From: Cavenderia fasciculata
Taxonomy: Eukaryota; Evosea; Eumycetozoa; Acytosteliales; Cavenderiaceae
Direction: 5' to 3'
NCBI RefSeq assembly: GCF_000203815.1
Contig: NW_004457624.1
Coordinates: 682,001-746,000, forward strand
Length of the DNA stretch: 64,000 nucleotides
Shown: positions 25,161 through 35,988 of the stretch, piece after piece
How positions within the stretch are numbered: position 1 is the first letter of the stretch
Layout of the letters: each line of letters opens with the position of its first letter
Position numbers and translations under genes: made by a program
Notes under the pieces: generated by a model
Seen by the model: only the letters and a program-made list of their open reading frames with translations
What the model was told of the DNA's origin: nothing
The model's database searches: none

Positions 25161-25206
25161 TTTGAGTAGAATAGATTCTATATCAAATCAATCTATTCTA
25201 CTCAAA
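25161..25206. repeat. Perfect 17-bp inverted repeat with 12-base loop
   Basis: The left arm TTTGAGTAGAATAGATT (25161-25177) and the right arm AATCTATTCTACTCAAA (25190-25206) are exact reverse complements, separated by 12 bases. It sits just before the second CAAA array and between two fragments of duplicated genes. It could be a hairpin in RNA, the end of a small inverted-repeat element, or a rearrangement scar. Confidence 0.95.
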
Positions 25207-25219
25207 TTTTAAATGTATG

Positions 25220-25266
25220 AAAACAAACAAACAAACAAACAAACAAACAAACAAACAAACAAACAA
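25220..25266. repeat. (CAAA)n microsatellite, about 12 units
   Basis: Second CAAA array, preceded by the leader TTTTAAATGTATGAAAA that also precedes the longer array at 24608-24706. Confidence 0.93.
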
Positions 25267-25439
25267 AATAAGAGAGTTAATTATTTCTTGTCAGGCCATC
25301 AACACCACTGCTTCATATCGAGTGCCTGTCCACCTCAAATACAACATAAACATAAAAACATAATTTAATATTTATTCTTTTCAATTTTCATCAACACATA
25401 CTCTTCCCTTCCTTTTAAAAAGTCAAACAACAAATAATA

Positions 25440-26528
25440 ATGAAAAAATTAAAAGATAGTAGTAGTCACAGAAAATCACATAAAACTACTACTACTACTA
25501 CTACTTGTAGTAAAGTACAAAATTATAATAATCCAACTCTACCAATCTATCATTCTCAAGTACTTGATTGATAAAGAAAACAAGAGAGATGAAAAGAGAA
25601 AAGTAAAGATGACATTTCGCATTGATAGAAAGAAAGCATGTAACTATGCTTTGGTCAACAAACACTTTTACAAATGTGTAACAATGTGGAGTAAAGCAAG
25701 GTTGCTTCTAACATTGGAAACAGCGATCTTCTCTTGAAGGCACTCGATTCAATGGCTAATAGTATTAGCATCGAGAACAAGATGGAACGACTGTTACTAG
25801 CAAAGAATCTATCGCTTTTACTAGCATACGATACAGCTCTCTTTTTTAATCCAGCACAATGTGCCAAGCTTATGAACCATCCAGCTTTCAAAATGTATAT
25901 GGACCGTTGCACTATTGATAGTCTCAATGCCAATAATTGTGATGGGTTTTGGACATTTCTCAAAAAGGATGATTACAACCAAATGACCAACGTTAGAATC
26001 GTACACAGACACTCTCATAATATGATGGATCGGGAATGGGATAGAGCCACATACATCAATTGCACAAAGTTGGAGATTCATTTAATGGACCAATCAAATC
26101 CACCTATGCTCTTGAAGGCTCACTTTATGTTGGATTTCGTCATGCCATTTATCTATCGACATCGTTCAGTCAAACATCTCACCATTGGATTCCCTCGACT
26201 ACGAGAGTATTTTAAAAATCTAGATGATGACTATAACTCTGACCCGACCAATGAAAAAGTAGAAGAATTCTTTGATGCTTTGGAAGAAATGGAGCAATTG
26301 GAATCACTTACCATTTTCGATTTTAGTTTCAATTTCGTCATGAAATACAATCATGAAATTGATAGTGAACCCACCATCGAACATACAAATCACCTTATTG
26401 AAGATGATAGTGAAATAGAGTTTGATTATTTATTACAAGATTACTTTATCGACTATGTCAAATCAAAAATATCAACCAACCCCGATCGATCTTTTGTACT
26501 TAGAATTTATGAAGAAGAAGATTACTAA
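25440..26528 (+). CDS. F-box-like dictyostelid protein, 5' part disrupted
   Basis: The clean open part is 25752-26528 (from MANSISIENKM, 258 residues). Upstream sequence from ATG 25440 is clearly related to the F-box-like head at 28434-28602: NYNNPTLPI and ALVNKHFYKCVTM match NYNNNPSLPI and SLVNKHFYNCVIM. Here the upstream sequence contains at least two frame changes and so does not join cleanly to the long frame; a short intron was looked for and not found. The remainder has the acidic, helical and leucine-rich character of dictyostelid F-box proteins, for example RLLLAKNLSLLLAYDTALFF and EFFDALEEMEQLESL. Either a recently broken gene or one that now starts at 25752. Function unknown. Confidence 0.5.
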
Positions 26529-26614
26529 ATAAAACCAAATCTGAATGGTATGTTCATTAATTAATTAATTAAATTAAAAAGTTTATTTAAAATGATTGTA
26601 ATACTACAATACTT

Positions 26615-28069
26615 TTATAATAATACTATAAAGAAAATCATCATCATCATCATCATCATGATGAATGATGATAATAACTTGGGAGAGGAGTCACTGGTTG
26701 ATTGTTCAATTGGTATAAGTTCTGCATGATCATCTTTTCCAATTGATAACAAATTTCCAGATACTTGGCAACTCATACCAGCTACTCTACAAACTAAATT
26801 GTCTCCCCTACAAACTATGTATTTGGGTGCGACACATCTGGTCGATCCAACAGAGGAGAGCGACTCACATTGATAATTGGAGTTGTTTGATGAACATGAA
26901 CTGAGACCTTGGGTGGTACAGTTGATTGGTTGTGAACCGCCATAGGTAACTTGGAGACCACCCGATTTTAATTTACATACAACTTCATAACCTTCAGATG
27001 ATGATGAAGATGACGATGGAGATTCCGACGACGAACTGTTTCTATTATTATAGTCAATGACAATAAAGTTTGTGTAGGGTTGGGAGGAGCCAAGTACGTA
27101 CTCCAAGGTGACGGATTGTCCTGGTTGGATGGGTGTGACCGATTGCCACACATTGGACGAGACAGGTACAAAGGAACCGTTGTATCTATAGATGGGCGAG
27201 CCATAGATAAAGTAGAGGGCAACGTTGTTGGCAGTCGATGTACCAGTGTTTAAGAGATTGCATGTGACTTGAGATGTTTCTGGCTTGGTACTGCAGTTAC
27301 GAACGATGTTGGGGTTGGTGGCATAGGTAGACTCACCCAAAACAACTTTGGTTGGACAAGCAGATGGAGAATGGAAGACGCAGTGATAGGAACAGGCAGG
27401 ACTCTCGTAACAAAAGTATGTTGAAATAGTTGGCGAGCATAAAAAGGTGGTCGTATATTTGGTTCCACTTGGACAGTCACTATTCGTGTTGAGATTGTTG
27501 CCTTGGATGGTGGTTCCAATAGTGAGATTGGCGTTGGGACTCATATCTTGGAATTTAGTGGTGTTGAACCAAGACGAGATACCAATATTCTTTAGGGATC
27601 CGTTCCAGACATTACAACTATTGATTGTTCGATTGTTGACACCGGTTACAATGGTTGAACAATATGCATTTGGTTGACAAACAGAAAAATAAATGGTGTA
27701 TCCAGTAGCAGCACTCTGTAATGGAGCTTGGTAATTACTTAGGAACATGAATAAAAAAAACAAAAATAAAAAAATAAAAGGAATATTAAATTAATACTTT
27801 GTTCAAACAACAAACAATAATACACACTATCTATCACATATGTAGACATTTATCTACATATGGTGGTGGTAGTGGGTAAATTGGTCTATAGTTGATAATA
27901 ATCAAAATAACAATACAAACCCTGCAATGGATGTCAAATTAAAATAGAGGCCTGTTAATTGGTCTTGATAGTAACATGTGCCAGGTGATTGTTGGCCAAT
28001 GACACTGACAATGGCACTGCTGCTAACAAATAACAAGATACTGATAAACTTATTTAAATCGAATTTCAT
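26615..28069 (-). CDS. Secreted Cys-rich protein with carbohydrate-binding-like module, GPI-type tail
   Basis: Two exons, 27921-28069 and 26615-27737, give 423 residues in frame. ATG 28069 opens a signal peptide (FISILLFVSSSAIVSVIG). The mature N-terminus (GTCYYQDQLTGLYFNL, then GYTIYFSVCQPNAYC) looks like an MRH/cation-dependent receptor-type fold. A later stretch (TCNLLNTGTSTANNVALYF, ITPIQPGQSVTLEYV with W before it) resembles the cellulose-binding CBM49-like modules of dictyostelid wall proteins. Multiple paired cysteines and N-glycosylation sites fit an extracellular role. The C-terminus is a Ser-rich stretch followed by a hydrophobic end made largely of Met (SFIMMMMMMMIFFIVLL), suitable as a GPI signal. 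Domain names are inferred from pattern only. Confidence 0.78.
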
Positions 28070-28433
28070 TTGTGTGTTGAGATGATTGATGATGTTTGAG
28101 ATTCATTGACTCCGTCGCTTTATAATGATCGTTGATGAGTCGTTCAAAGAAAAAAAATTAAAAAAAAAATAAATAAATCATTTTTTTTGCCACGATCAAA
28201 CTTTTTCTTGGATCTTTCATTTATTTTCAAAGAGAGATATAAAAGATTATATTACTCTTTTTTTCTTCTTCTCTTTGATTTCATTCATCTTGGAGATTCG
28301 AATATCGGGTCACCTTTAAAGGTATAACTAGTTGCGTGAGAAAAACTCATCAGAGCTCTCCCATAGTCAACAAGATCATTTTCATTCGCAACCAGCTATC
28401 GCCAAAAGTTCGATTAAAATTGTAATTTAAAAT
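28070..28433. promoter_or_regulatory. Divergent intergenic region
   Basis: A 364-base gap between the outward-facing Cys-rich gene and the F-box-like head. It includes A-rich runs near 28146-28170 and a T/C-rich tract near 28255-28290. No gene seen. Confidence 0.5.
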
Positions 28434-28602
28434 AATGGCAAAAAAGAGAAAAGAGCAAACAAACTATAACAATAATCCATCTCTACCTATCTTGATTCAA
28501 TCTATTATACTTAAATACGCGATTGATGAAGAAATAGTTAGAGAGGAAGTATCAAATTATTCTTTGGTCAACAAACACTTTTACAATTGTGTTATAATGT
28601 GA
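28434..28602 (+). pseudogene. Truncated F-box-like head
   Basis: The frame encodes 55 residues (MAKKRKEQTNYNNNPSLPI, ILKYAIDEEIVREEV, YSLVNKHFYNCVIM) that match the start of the F-box-like gene at 25440. A GTGAGT donor-like sequence follows the last shared codon, but no downstream exon exists: about 40 bases on, the sequence becomes the 3' flank of the oppositely oriented lectin-like gene. It is best read as the cut-off end of a duplicated segment. Confidence 0.75.
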
Positions 28603-28724
28603 GTTATTAATAATTTTTATTGATTGATAGATCGTCATATCTATTTATTTATTATTGTTATTGCAACTTTTTTGACATACACCAACACATATGGTGAGGG
28701 TGGAATTTGATAATACCCTTTGGT

Positions 28725-30419
28725 TTAGAATTGACAAATCCATAATTGATCAGAGTAATCATTACCATCATCATAGAAACCAAAGTTCTTACCATTCCAG
28801 AAAAAGTTACCAGGATAACTACCATTGACTAAATGGAAACCAGCTTGATGATCGGTGATCTTAAAGCTAAAGACAGAGGCTTCACCATTCTGGGAGTTTG
28901 TAATCATATGACCATCTTGGGTTCTGCTCAAGTATTTCTCGTTGTTGTGCTCGTCGAGGAAATAGATGACAAAGCATTCTGGGCTCCAAGCAGTTGCTTT
29001 AACATAAAAGTGTACACTGTTGGCTGTGCTCAGTACATTGTCTGCTGACATGGAGATTGAATTACTAAAGGCATTAAACAAATTACCTGTCTTGCAATGA
29101 ACAAGTTTAAACTTGTGATCGGTTGGAATCTTGTGAATCTAGAGAGAGAGAGAGGGACAATAGAGATGATGGGTTAGTCTGGTTAGAGATACACTTTATA
29201 TTATTGTTTATATTAATTTATACATACATCTACAGTATAGGTAAGAGCATACCATTGTTGATCAATAGCAGTCTCAATACGTGGATACATGAATGGATGT
29301 TGACCGGTTTTGGAGCCAGCAAGGAGGTAACCACCTTGGGATATCTTGACCTTGGTGACTGGAGCTTGGTCAATAAATTCAACGGTGTAGATTTGTTGGT
29401 GGTTGTTGTTGTCAATGTCTTGGTTGGGAGAGACTGCAAGACCGTTGGCAGATTGAAGGTAACGAGTTTGTTGTTGGTTGCCGTTGTTTCGGGTACTGAT
29501 GATACGGATGTTGTAGGGAGAACTGCTGTCTGGTTGGAAGGCAAAGTACTCGCCGGTGGTGAGTGGGTCGAATGGCTGAGTGACAGCATCGACAGTAGTG
29601 AGAGGACACACACCGCTACTATTGGAAGTAGCCATAAAGTTGTGGTAGTTGACATTATAGAGTCTGAAAAAGTTGTAGTCTTTGTACTTGTCCAAGTTGG
29701 GTGTGACGTACACGTACCCAGGGTCGGTTGGCTTTGATTGGTTCTGACCTTGATCCTTTTCAATTTTCAAGTGCCACCATGGAGTATGAGTAGCGTCCAA
29801 CTTGTGGGCAGGATCCATGTCGGCCAGGATAACAAGATTCGATGTGCCATAGACACCCTCCTTTTTGCCACCAAAGTACAAAATGTCACCTTGTTGGGTA
29901 TGCTCGACAGTGTTGGGTGTTTTGAATACCCATTCGAGACCATCGACGGCAAGACCAAGGAATGAGCCAGCAGCAGCACCACTACCTCCTTCGTCCCAGT
30001 CACTTGAACCGAATCCCAAGTCATCCAATTGAGCAATGTAGTCATCTCTGTACTTTGAAAAGGTAGTAGTGTTTGTAATGGCACCTGGTCCTTGTACACG
30101 AGTAGAGAACCAAATCAAACAAGCCTTTTGGGTTTGTGTTTCTCCTGGTCCTAATTTAAAGCATCTTTAGTTTAAAAAAAAAAAAAAACAAAAAGAATAA
30201 CAAATATATTTGAATGTGTTTATTCGTTAGTCACAGAGAATAAAACCACTCATATACTATAGTATGTATACATACGGTCCAGCCAATGCAAAGAATGTAA
30301 CTGGGAAGGAGGTCGCATTGCGAACCTATACAAAAAAAAAAAAAACAAAACTAGAGTCAGTAAACAATCTTTAATTAAAGTAAGTATTTAATACATACAG
30401 TCATATGTCCAACAGCCAT
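28725..30419 (-). CDS. Lectin-like (beta-trefoil-type) dictyostelid protein, 4 exons
   Basis: Exons 30399-30419 (7 codons), 30276-30325, 29228-30164 and 28725-29138 sum to 473 residues in frame. There is no signal peptide (MAVGHMTVRNATSFPVTFFAL). The N-terminal part (GPCFKLGPGETQTQKACLIW) and a Gly-rich segment (SDWDEGGSGAAAGSFLG) resemble proteins that dictyostelids make in families. The C-terminal half has repeats of the type FRLYNVNYHNFMATS, FFWNGKNFGFYDDG and YLLAGSKTGQHPFMYPRI, suggestive of beta-trefoil or ricin-like lectin folds. I do not recognise a named family. A decayed duplicate of its 3' end lies at 24766-24995. Confidence 0.82.
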
Positions 30420-30926
30420 TTTATTATTACTATTTGTAAATTAAGATGATAAACTATATAATGAACACTTCAAAATGATGCGTTTAAATAGCTTTTCTGG
30501 TCGGATAATAGTCTTCTTCAGAAGTGTCATTGCAACAGTGATCATATCACTGCAGATATTTCACTTCGTTGAAACAACCATCTCTGCATGTGTATGTGAG
30601 TTGACACGACCATCACTCCACGTGCAGTAAGTATAACCGCTTTACAAATCGTGGGGCAATGATCATGCTTTGTGTCCTTTCACCCACATGTCCCACAAAA
30701 TTATAAAAATTTTGATTGAAAATATCCTTTTGTGGTAAGCGCGTAAACCTCAAGAGCGATATCGCAGTTTCTAGATCCGGATTTCGAATCTGGTTTAAAG
30801 TTTAGGACTTTTTGTTTGGGGCTGATAAGTAATAGTTTGTTCATTGCCATTGAAACAAACAGTACCAGTATTCTTTTTATTCATTTTGCTCTCACTACGC
30901 TCTTTTTAAAAATATTTATTAAAAAC
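30420..30926. other. Gene-free gap between lectin-like and NAT-like genes
   Basis: About 500 bases with no clear coding frame. It includes a near-palindrome, AGTGATCATATCACT (30537-30551), and a weak tRNA-like stretch at 30731-30800 that I did not accept. It should include the promoter of the lectin-like gene, which reads away from it. Confidence 0.5.
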
Positions 30927-31690
30927 TTATGACAATCGATTACCATATTCCATATACTTGTTTACTATTTCATTGAATCTAGGATCTCTAAATTTAATAT
31001 TATTTTCTCTTTTAACTCTTCCTTTTTTAAAATTGTCAATGACAAAAGTATTATTGACACCTGATAGATAGGAGCAGGTTTGCTCAACTTCACCTTGGTG
31101 TGTTGGACTTGATACTTTGGTACAAAAGTGAGCATTGGCTACTAGTTGAAGTGCATGTTGGTGAGATATTGCAATCTCTCTGTCTGCATCTGGTTTAACG
31201 ACAAGGTCAGTTGAAAGTAATGGCTCCCAATCATTCATGACACCTGGCTTTTTAATTTTCAATACATAGGGTAGACCATCATGATGGCTGCTCTTTCCAA
31301 GAAAACAATACTTGACACCCAAACTATTCTCTACGGTACCAATTGATTCTGCTTCCTCTTGGTCTACAGTCAAAATGACTGGTTGCTGTGGTACATGTGA
31401 ACCGGTACCAACTTCTATCATAAATTGTTTACCACGGTTGTTTAGAATGATCGATAAATGGACACTCTCTTTTGTCCATTCTTTTAATATTTTTAATTTA
31501 CAAGTAACCAAATTCACATTGAATCCAGAGTCTTTTAAAAAGTAGTACATCAAGCCATTGAGATGATAACTTAGACCACCAGTACCTTGAACCAATACCT
31601 TGTTGGTAATTTCATCTAGAGAGGTTCCATTAATCTTGTTTTCAAATAGATGGAAATTATTATACGGTAATTGGATGTTCAAAGTGGAGA
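30927..31690 (-). pseudogene. Arylamine N-acetyltransferase-like copy lacking its 5' end
   Basis: The open frame of about 250 residues matches the NAT fold (LPYNNFHLFENK, GGLSYHLNGLMYYFLKDSGF, SVHLSIIL, IEVGTGSHVPQQP). There is no in-frame ATG at its start. The first about 30 residues present in the neighbouring copy are absent and upstream sequence does not supply them. The canonical NAT site R-G-G-x-C-x-x-L-N is T-G-G-L-S-Y-H-L-N here: the catalytic Cys is Ser, and the Asp of DVGFG is Glu (IEVGTG), while the His is kept. An enzyme with this site should not acetylate arylamines by the known mechanism. It is a C-terminal partial copy in tandem with the one at 31852-32355. It could still be a gene if an upstream exon exists that I could not see. 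Confidence 0.7.
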
Positions 31691-31851
31691 TAAAAAATAA
31701 TAAATTTTATTGGGTTCCATTTATTTAATATGAAAGGAGATTTCTGGCCCACCTTAATGAACACATCTGGCTCACTAGTTTTCGATATTGAATAGGAATC
31801 CCAATAAGGTTATAGATTTTCGTAGGACTATAAAAAGGGACGGATTCAATT

Positions 31852-32355
31852 CTATTGTCTGTTACCATGAAAACAAAACTTTACACCCAAACTATTTTCT
31901 TCGATTCCATGTGTTTCAGCTTGTTTTGGTGTATCGTATAATGGTATTGGTAATTGTGGTACATGTGAACCAGTACCAACTTCAATCAGGTATTGTTTAC
32001 CCTCGTATATGAGAATGACAGAAATATGAACCAAATGTTTAGTCCAACTTTTTAATATTTTTAATTTGCAAGTCACCAATTTCACATTAAATCCAGAATC
32101 TTTTAAAAAGTGATACATTAAACCGTTCAAATGATAGCTTAATCCACCAGTACCTTGAACCAATACTTTTTCAATTAAATCTTGTTTTGAAATTCTTGGA
32201 TGGTGTTGTTGATTTTCCAACAAATGGAAATTATTGTATGGTATTTTTGTTGAAAATGCAGACATTATCATTGGAAGATCATCAAAGGTTACATTGCCTT
32301 CAAAATCCACTTCCAACTTTTTAGACATTAACCTTTTAAATTCTAAATATTCCAT
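31852..32355 (-). pseudogene. Arylamine N-acetyltransferase-like copy lacking its 3' end
   Basis: Starts at a normal ATG (MEYLEFKRLMSKKLEV), runs 167 residues and stops right after GVKFCFHG, where the other copy continues for about 120 more residues. Within the shared part the two are close (PYNNFHL, VLVQGTGGLSYHLNGLMY, FLKDSGFNV, VTCKLKILK, VGTGSHVPQ). The catalytic Cys is again Ser and the Asp is Glu, so the loss predates the duplication. About 160 bases of unrelated sequence separate the copies. The pair looks like a tandem duplication that lost the middle: the 3' end of one and the 5' end of the other. It may still be expressed as a short protein. Confidence 0.7.
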
Positions 32356-32682
32356 TTTTTGATTTTGAAAAAGAAAAATAAAGGAAAACCAGTTTTAAAT
32401 TTATAAACTGAACAACAGAATATAGATAGAATTGATCTCCATTGTTTAAAAATATACAACCTCGGTTTATAATAATTAGTTAAAGATAATTTAAATTTTT
32501 TGGGGTTTTTAAACACCAAATCTGGATAGTCATTGACAGGTGGTACATGTAAAAAATAATAATATTTATTTATTTATTTATTTTTTATTCCGGGGATATT
32601 TGTTTTAAAATATTCTGTGTTGTTTCTCTCTCTCTCTCTAATAACTATAGAAATATTATATATACATATATTTATTTTAATT

Positions 32683-35600
32683 TTATAAAACAAATACATC
32701 AGATTTGAGGTCATAAAAACTGGTTGGTGGTGGAGGTGGGTCTTGTGGTTTTTCTTCCCATTTTCCAGTCTTCCATTCGTATCGTTGGTTCTCTTTTAGA
32801 TTTAATTTCTTTTGTCTTTCTTCGGTTTCTTTGGATGCTTGGAGTTGTTCTTGTGCCATCTCCTCCAAACTGAATAAAGTTTCACACTCCACTTCTGATA
32901 ATTCGTATAATCCTTGTTGAATTAAATGAATACAACTAATGAGCAATGGAATTTCAATAATAAATTCTTTATATAAATCTTTTAATAAATCAAAATCTAA
33001 ATAGAAAATAAAAATTAATAAATATTTAAAAAAACAAGAATGATTGTAGTGTTTCAAGTTTTACTTACAAATATCCAAACTCTTTCTAGCAATAAACATT
33101 TTAAGAGCCAATTCATCTTGTAATGAAATTATTAATACATCTTTGAAACTCTATAATAATATAAAGGAAAAATAAATAATTGGTTGTTCTTTTTAAAAAG
33201 AAATATTTTTTGTAGTACATACATCAAGGTTTGAAGATTTAAGTTTCTTTGAATTTGGTTGTCCACCATTATTACTATTATTACTGTTACTAGAAGTTGC
33301 GGTAGTGGTTGGTACTACAGTAGTAGTAGGTACAGCAGTGGATCTAGGAGGAATATTATTGATAATAGGAGTAGTATGATGGGAAACTGATTTAAGAGTT
33401 GGAGTGGATTTTAATTTTGGAGCGGGAGGACATAATGATGGAGAGTCTTCACACATTGATCCACGACGTGTTAATTCTGATGGGAATGCAATAGACGATC
33501 TTCTTGCATTGATAGCCGGTTGTTGTTGCTGTAAAGGTTGTTGTAAAGGTTGAAGTGGCTGCAGTGGCTGTAGTAATGGTTGTTGGGATGGAATGGCAAG
33601 TTTGGATAGTTGCTGTTGTTGGACCATTTGAAGTGTGGCCATCGACGATCTACGAGCTGCAGGTTTCTTTTTAAACTGTTCTGCACCATGATCTTGATCA
33701 ATACCAAGTTCAAATCTAGGTGGTTCAAGTGAAAATGATGACAAGGCAGACGAAGTATGAGACGATGAGAAGGAGTGTTGCTGGTGTTGATGATGAGTGG
33801 GCATGGCCATGGTGACAGCTGCAGCTGCGTTTTGGAGTAACTGTTGTTTTTGAAGTTGCAGTTGCTGCTCCTTTTCAATTTGTTGTTGTTCAATCTCTTC
33901 TTCTTGTTTGATTAGGTCAAGACATAGCTCGAGGTAGAGGTTGTAGTCGTCGCGGTTATCGCACATGTTTTGCCAGATGGCTGCCAAAATCTCGGTCTTG
34001 TTGCTCTTTTTCATGAGTGCTCCCATGTCACGAACGCGACGCAATATCTTGCTGCGCCAGTCGGTCTGCAACTCCTTGGCAACGACACGGCTCTCAATCA
34101 TGGACAAGATGACGGCCAGATCCGATTCGGCACCGGACAGCTTGAGCTCGGGCGACTCGCGGTATGTCAACGCGCCGCTGAACCCACCCTGGCCGGTGGT
34201 GTTGGGGTTATTGGCCAACAGTGCAGGCACATTACTATTAATATTATTACTATTGTTGAACATAAGATTCGAGACGACTCCGCTGAGTAGCCCATTGTTC
34301 AACATCGCGCCACTACCACCCGGTGCGGTCTTGTTTGCGATTTGTGGGGGTGAGGTGGTAGTCAGACCCGCATAGATGGAGCTGGTTGGAGGAGACATGT
34401 CGCTGCGATTCACCGGCAGCTTGGGCGAGATGAATCCCGATGGCAGCGAGCTACCAGATCCCCCGCCGCTTCCACCCTCAACTCCATCTAAATTCAAACG
34501 AAGCAAGTGGTTGAATGGTTTATCATTATTTAACAACATACCATTATATTGTTGTTGTTGTTGTTTGACAGTTGACAGCAACTTGACATCACTACTACCT
34601 GCTCCATTTAAACTAAAGCTATCGTCAATATCCATGGGTTGTTGTATATTTTGATGTTGTTGTTGATGTTGTTGCTGTTGATATAACTGGTTCTGTGAAG
34701 GTGAGGTGGGAGACTTGACGTTGGCACGACGCAGCCATGGCGAGAGAGGGACAGGAGGTGCAGAGGAGGGGGAGGTTGATCGGTCTTGGATGATGGTGTC
34801 TTTGAACGTCTCGTAGTTGGCGTTGCTGAGTGACTGGAAGAGCTTGTGCCAAAAGAGCGAATGGTGCTCCTCGGCGGCGCACTTGGCGGCCAAAAACTTG
34901 TTGACGTTCTTGCCAATCTGCTCGGCAAAGGCGACTATCTCCTTTTGCGCGTTCTCTTCGTCTAGCTGCGCTTGGCTGTTGGAGGGCAGCACCCAGCCGT
35001 TGTTCTTGAGCTCTATCAGGTTCTTGAGCATGTATCGGGTCTGCGGACGGATGTTTTTGTTCTCGGCCAGCGACTGGATCAGCTCAAAGCCGTCTTCGAT
35101 CGCCTCTTGTATTCGCTTTTTGTTGGTGGCTGCCGCCGCCGTAGCGGTAGTGGCCGTAGCACCCTCAACCGAACGTCCCACAATCGTCGAGATCACTCCC
35201 AACGACTCGAGTTGCACCAATGTAAACTCGCTATGTTCCGAGGTTTGCGTCGAATCCTTTGGCAAAAACTCCTTGATCACAGCAACATAGAAATTAACAT
35301 TCAACACTTGATAACGATAACACTCTGCAATGAATCGACTAGCATTTATAATATGTGATTTATGTGTTCCTACTGCCGATTCAATTGATGTAAAAGTATT
35401 ATTATTATTATTATTATTTGATAATGTTGATTGTTGTTGTTGTTGTTGTTGCTGCTGTTGTAATAATTGTGAAAGTTGTGAAAATTCATGATAATATAAT
35501 TTAATCAAAGTTTCTCCAATATCCTAAATCAATCAAATCAAATCAAACAAAGAGATATTAATAAAAAGAAAGAATACTATAATAATATTGATAGTTTGGG

Positions 35601-35988
35601 TCGATATTTACCAAATTAATTTTAAGTTTGAATAGAGGTGCAAGTTTGGAAATGATTTTCGTATAATATGGCAAGTATCCAATATCTCTAGACACCTTTG
35701 AGAAGATTAATTGTACCATTGAAATCGCTGCATCTGTATCAATATCTGATGCTTTTGTTATGATCTGGTCAACCAATACCTTTGAATTTTCGTTTGAGAT
35801 ATTATTTAATGATCTAACAAAAAAGAGATTGATAGATAGATTGATAGATATAATCAATAAAATATTAATTACTTGTTCTTGTTATCATCCATATCATATT
35901 CTTCTTGTTCTTATTAATACTACTCTCTATCTTACCTATTAATAATAATCAAGTTCTCTTCTGAAGAACTTTGTTTGGAAGAATCCAT
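32683..35988 (-). CDS. MIF4G-domain protein (eIF4G/CTIF/Paip1-type translation factor)
   Basis: Exons 35936-35988, 35612-35813, 33223-35523, 33069-33150 and 32683-32996 sum to 983 residues in frame. The N-terminal MIF4G domain (about residues 20-330) shows the family pattern: ISMVQLIFSKVSRDIGYLPY, INASRFIAECYRYQVLNVNF, LVQLESLGVISTIVGRSVE and RPQTRYMLKNLIELKNNGW. It is interrupted by Gln and Asn runs at about residues 105-125. A Ser/Pro/Gln-rich middle contains a second conserved helical block (SDLAVILSMIESRVVAKEL, RRVRDMGALMKKSNKTEIL). The C-terminus (about 855-983) is another helical domain ending with the Pro-rich KWEEKPQDPPPPPTSFYDL. MIF4G domains are helical scaffolds that bind eIF4A or cap-binding proteins; a role in translation initiation or mRNA decay is likely. 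The exact orthologue is not settled. Confidence 0.85.

Noticed and set aside
24608-25266. CAAA arrays as a possible repeat-spacer array
   Set aside because: They are plain tetranucleotide microsatellites without spacers; CRISPR is not expected in a eukaryote.
30731-30800. tRNA-like stretch with TGGTAAGCGCG and TTCGAATC
   Set aside because: A T-arm-like stem (CCGGA/TCTGG) forms, but the acceptor stem pairs at only about four of seven positions and no proper anticodon arm can be drawn. A tRNAscan-SE run would settle it.
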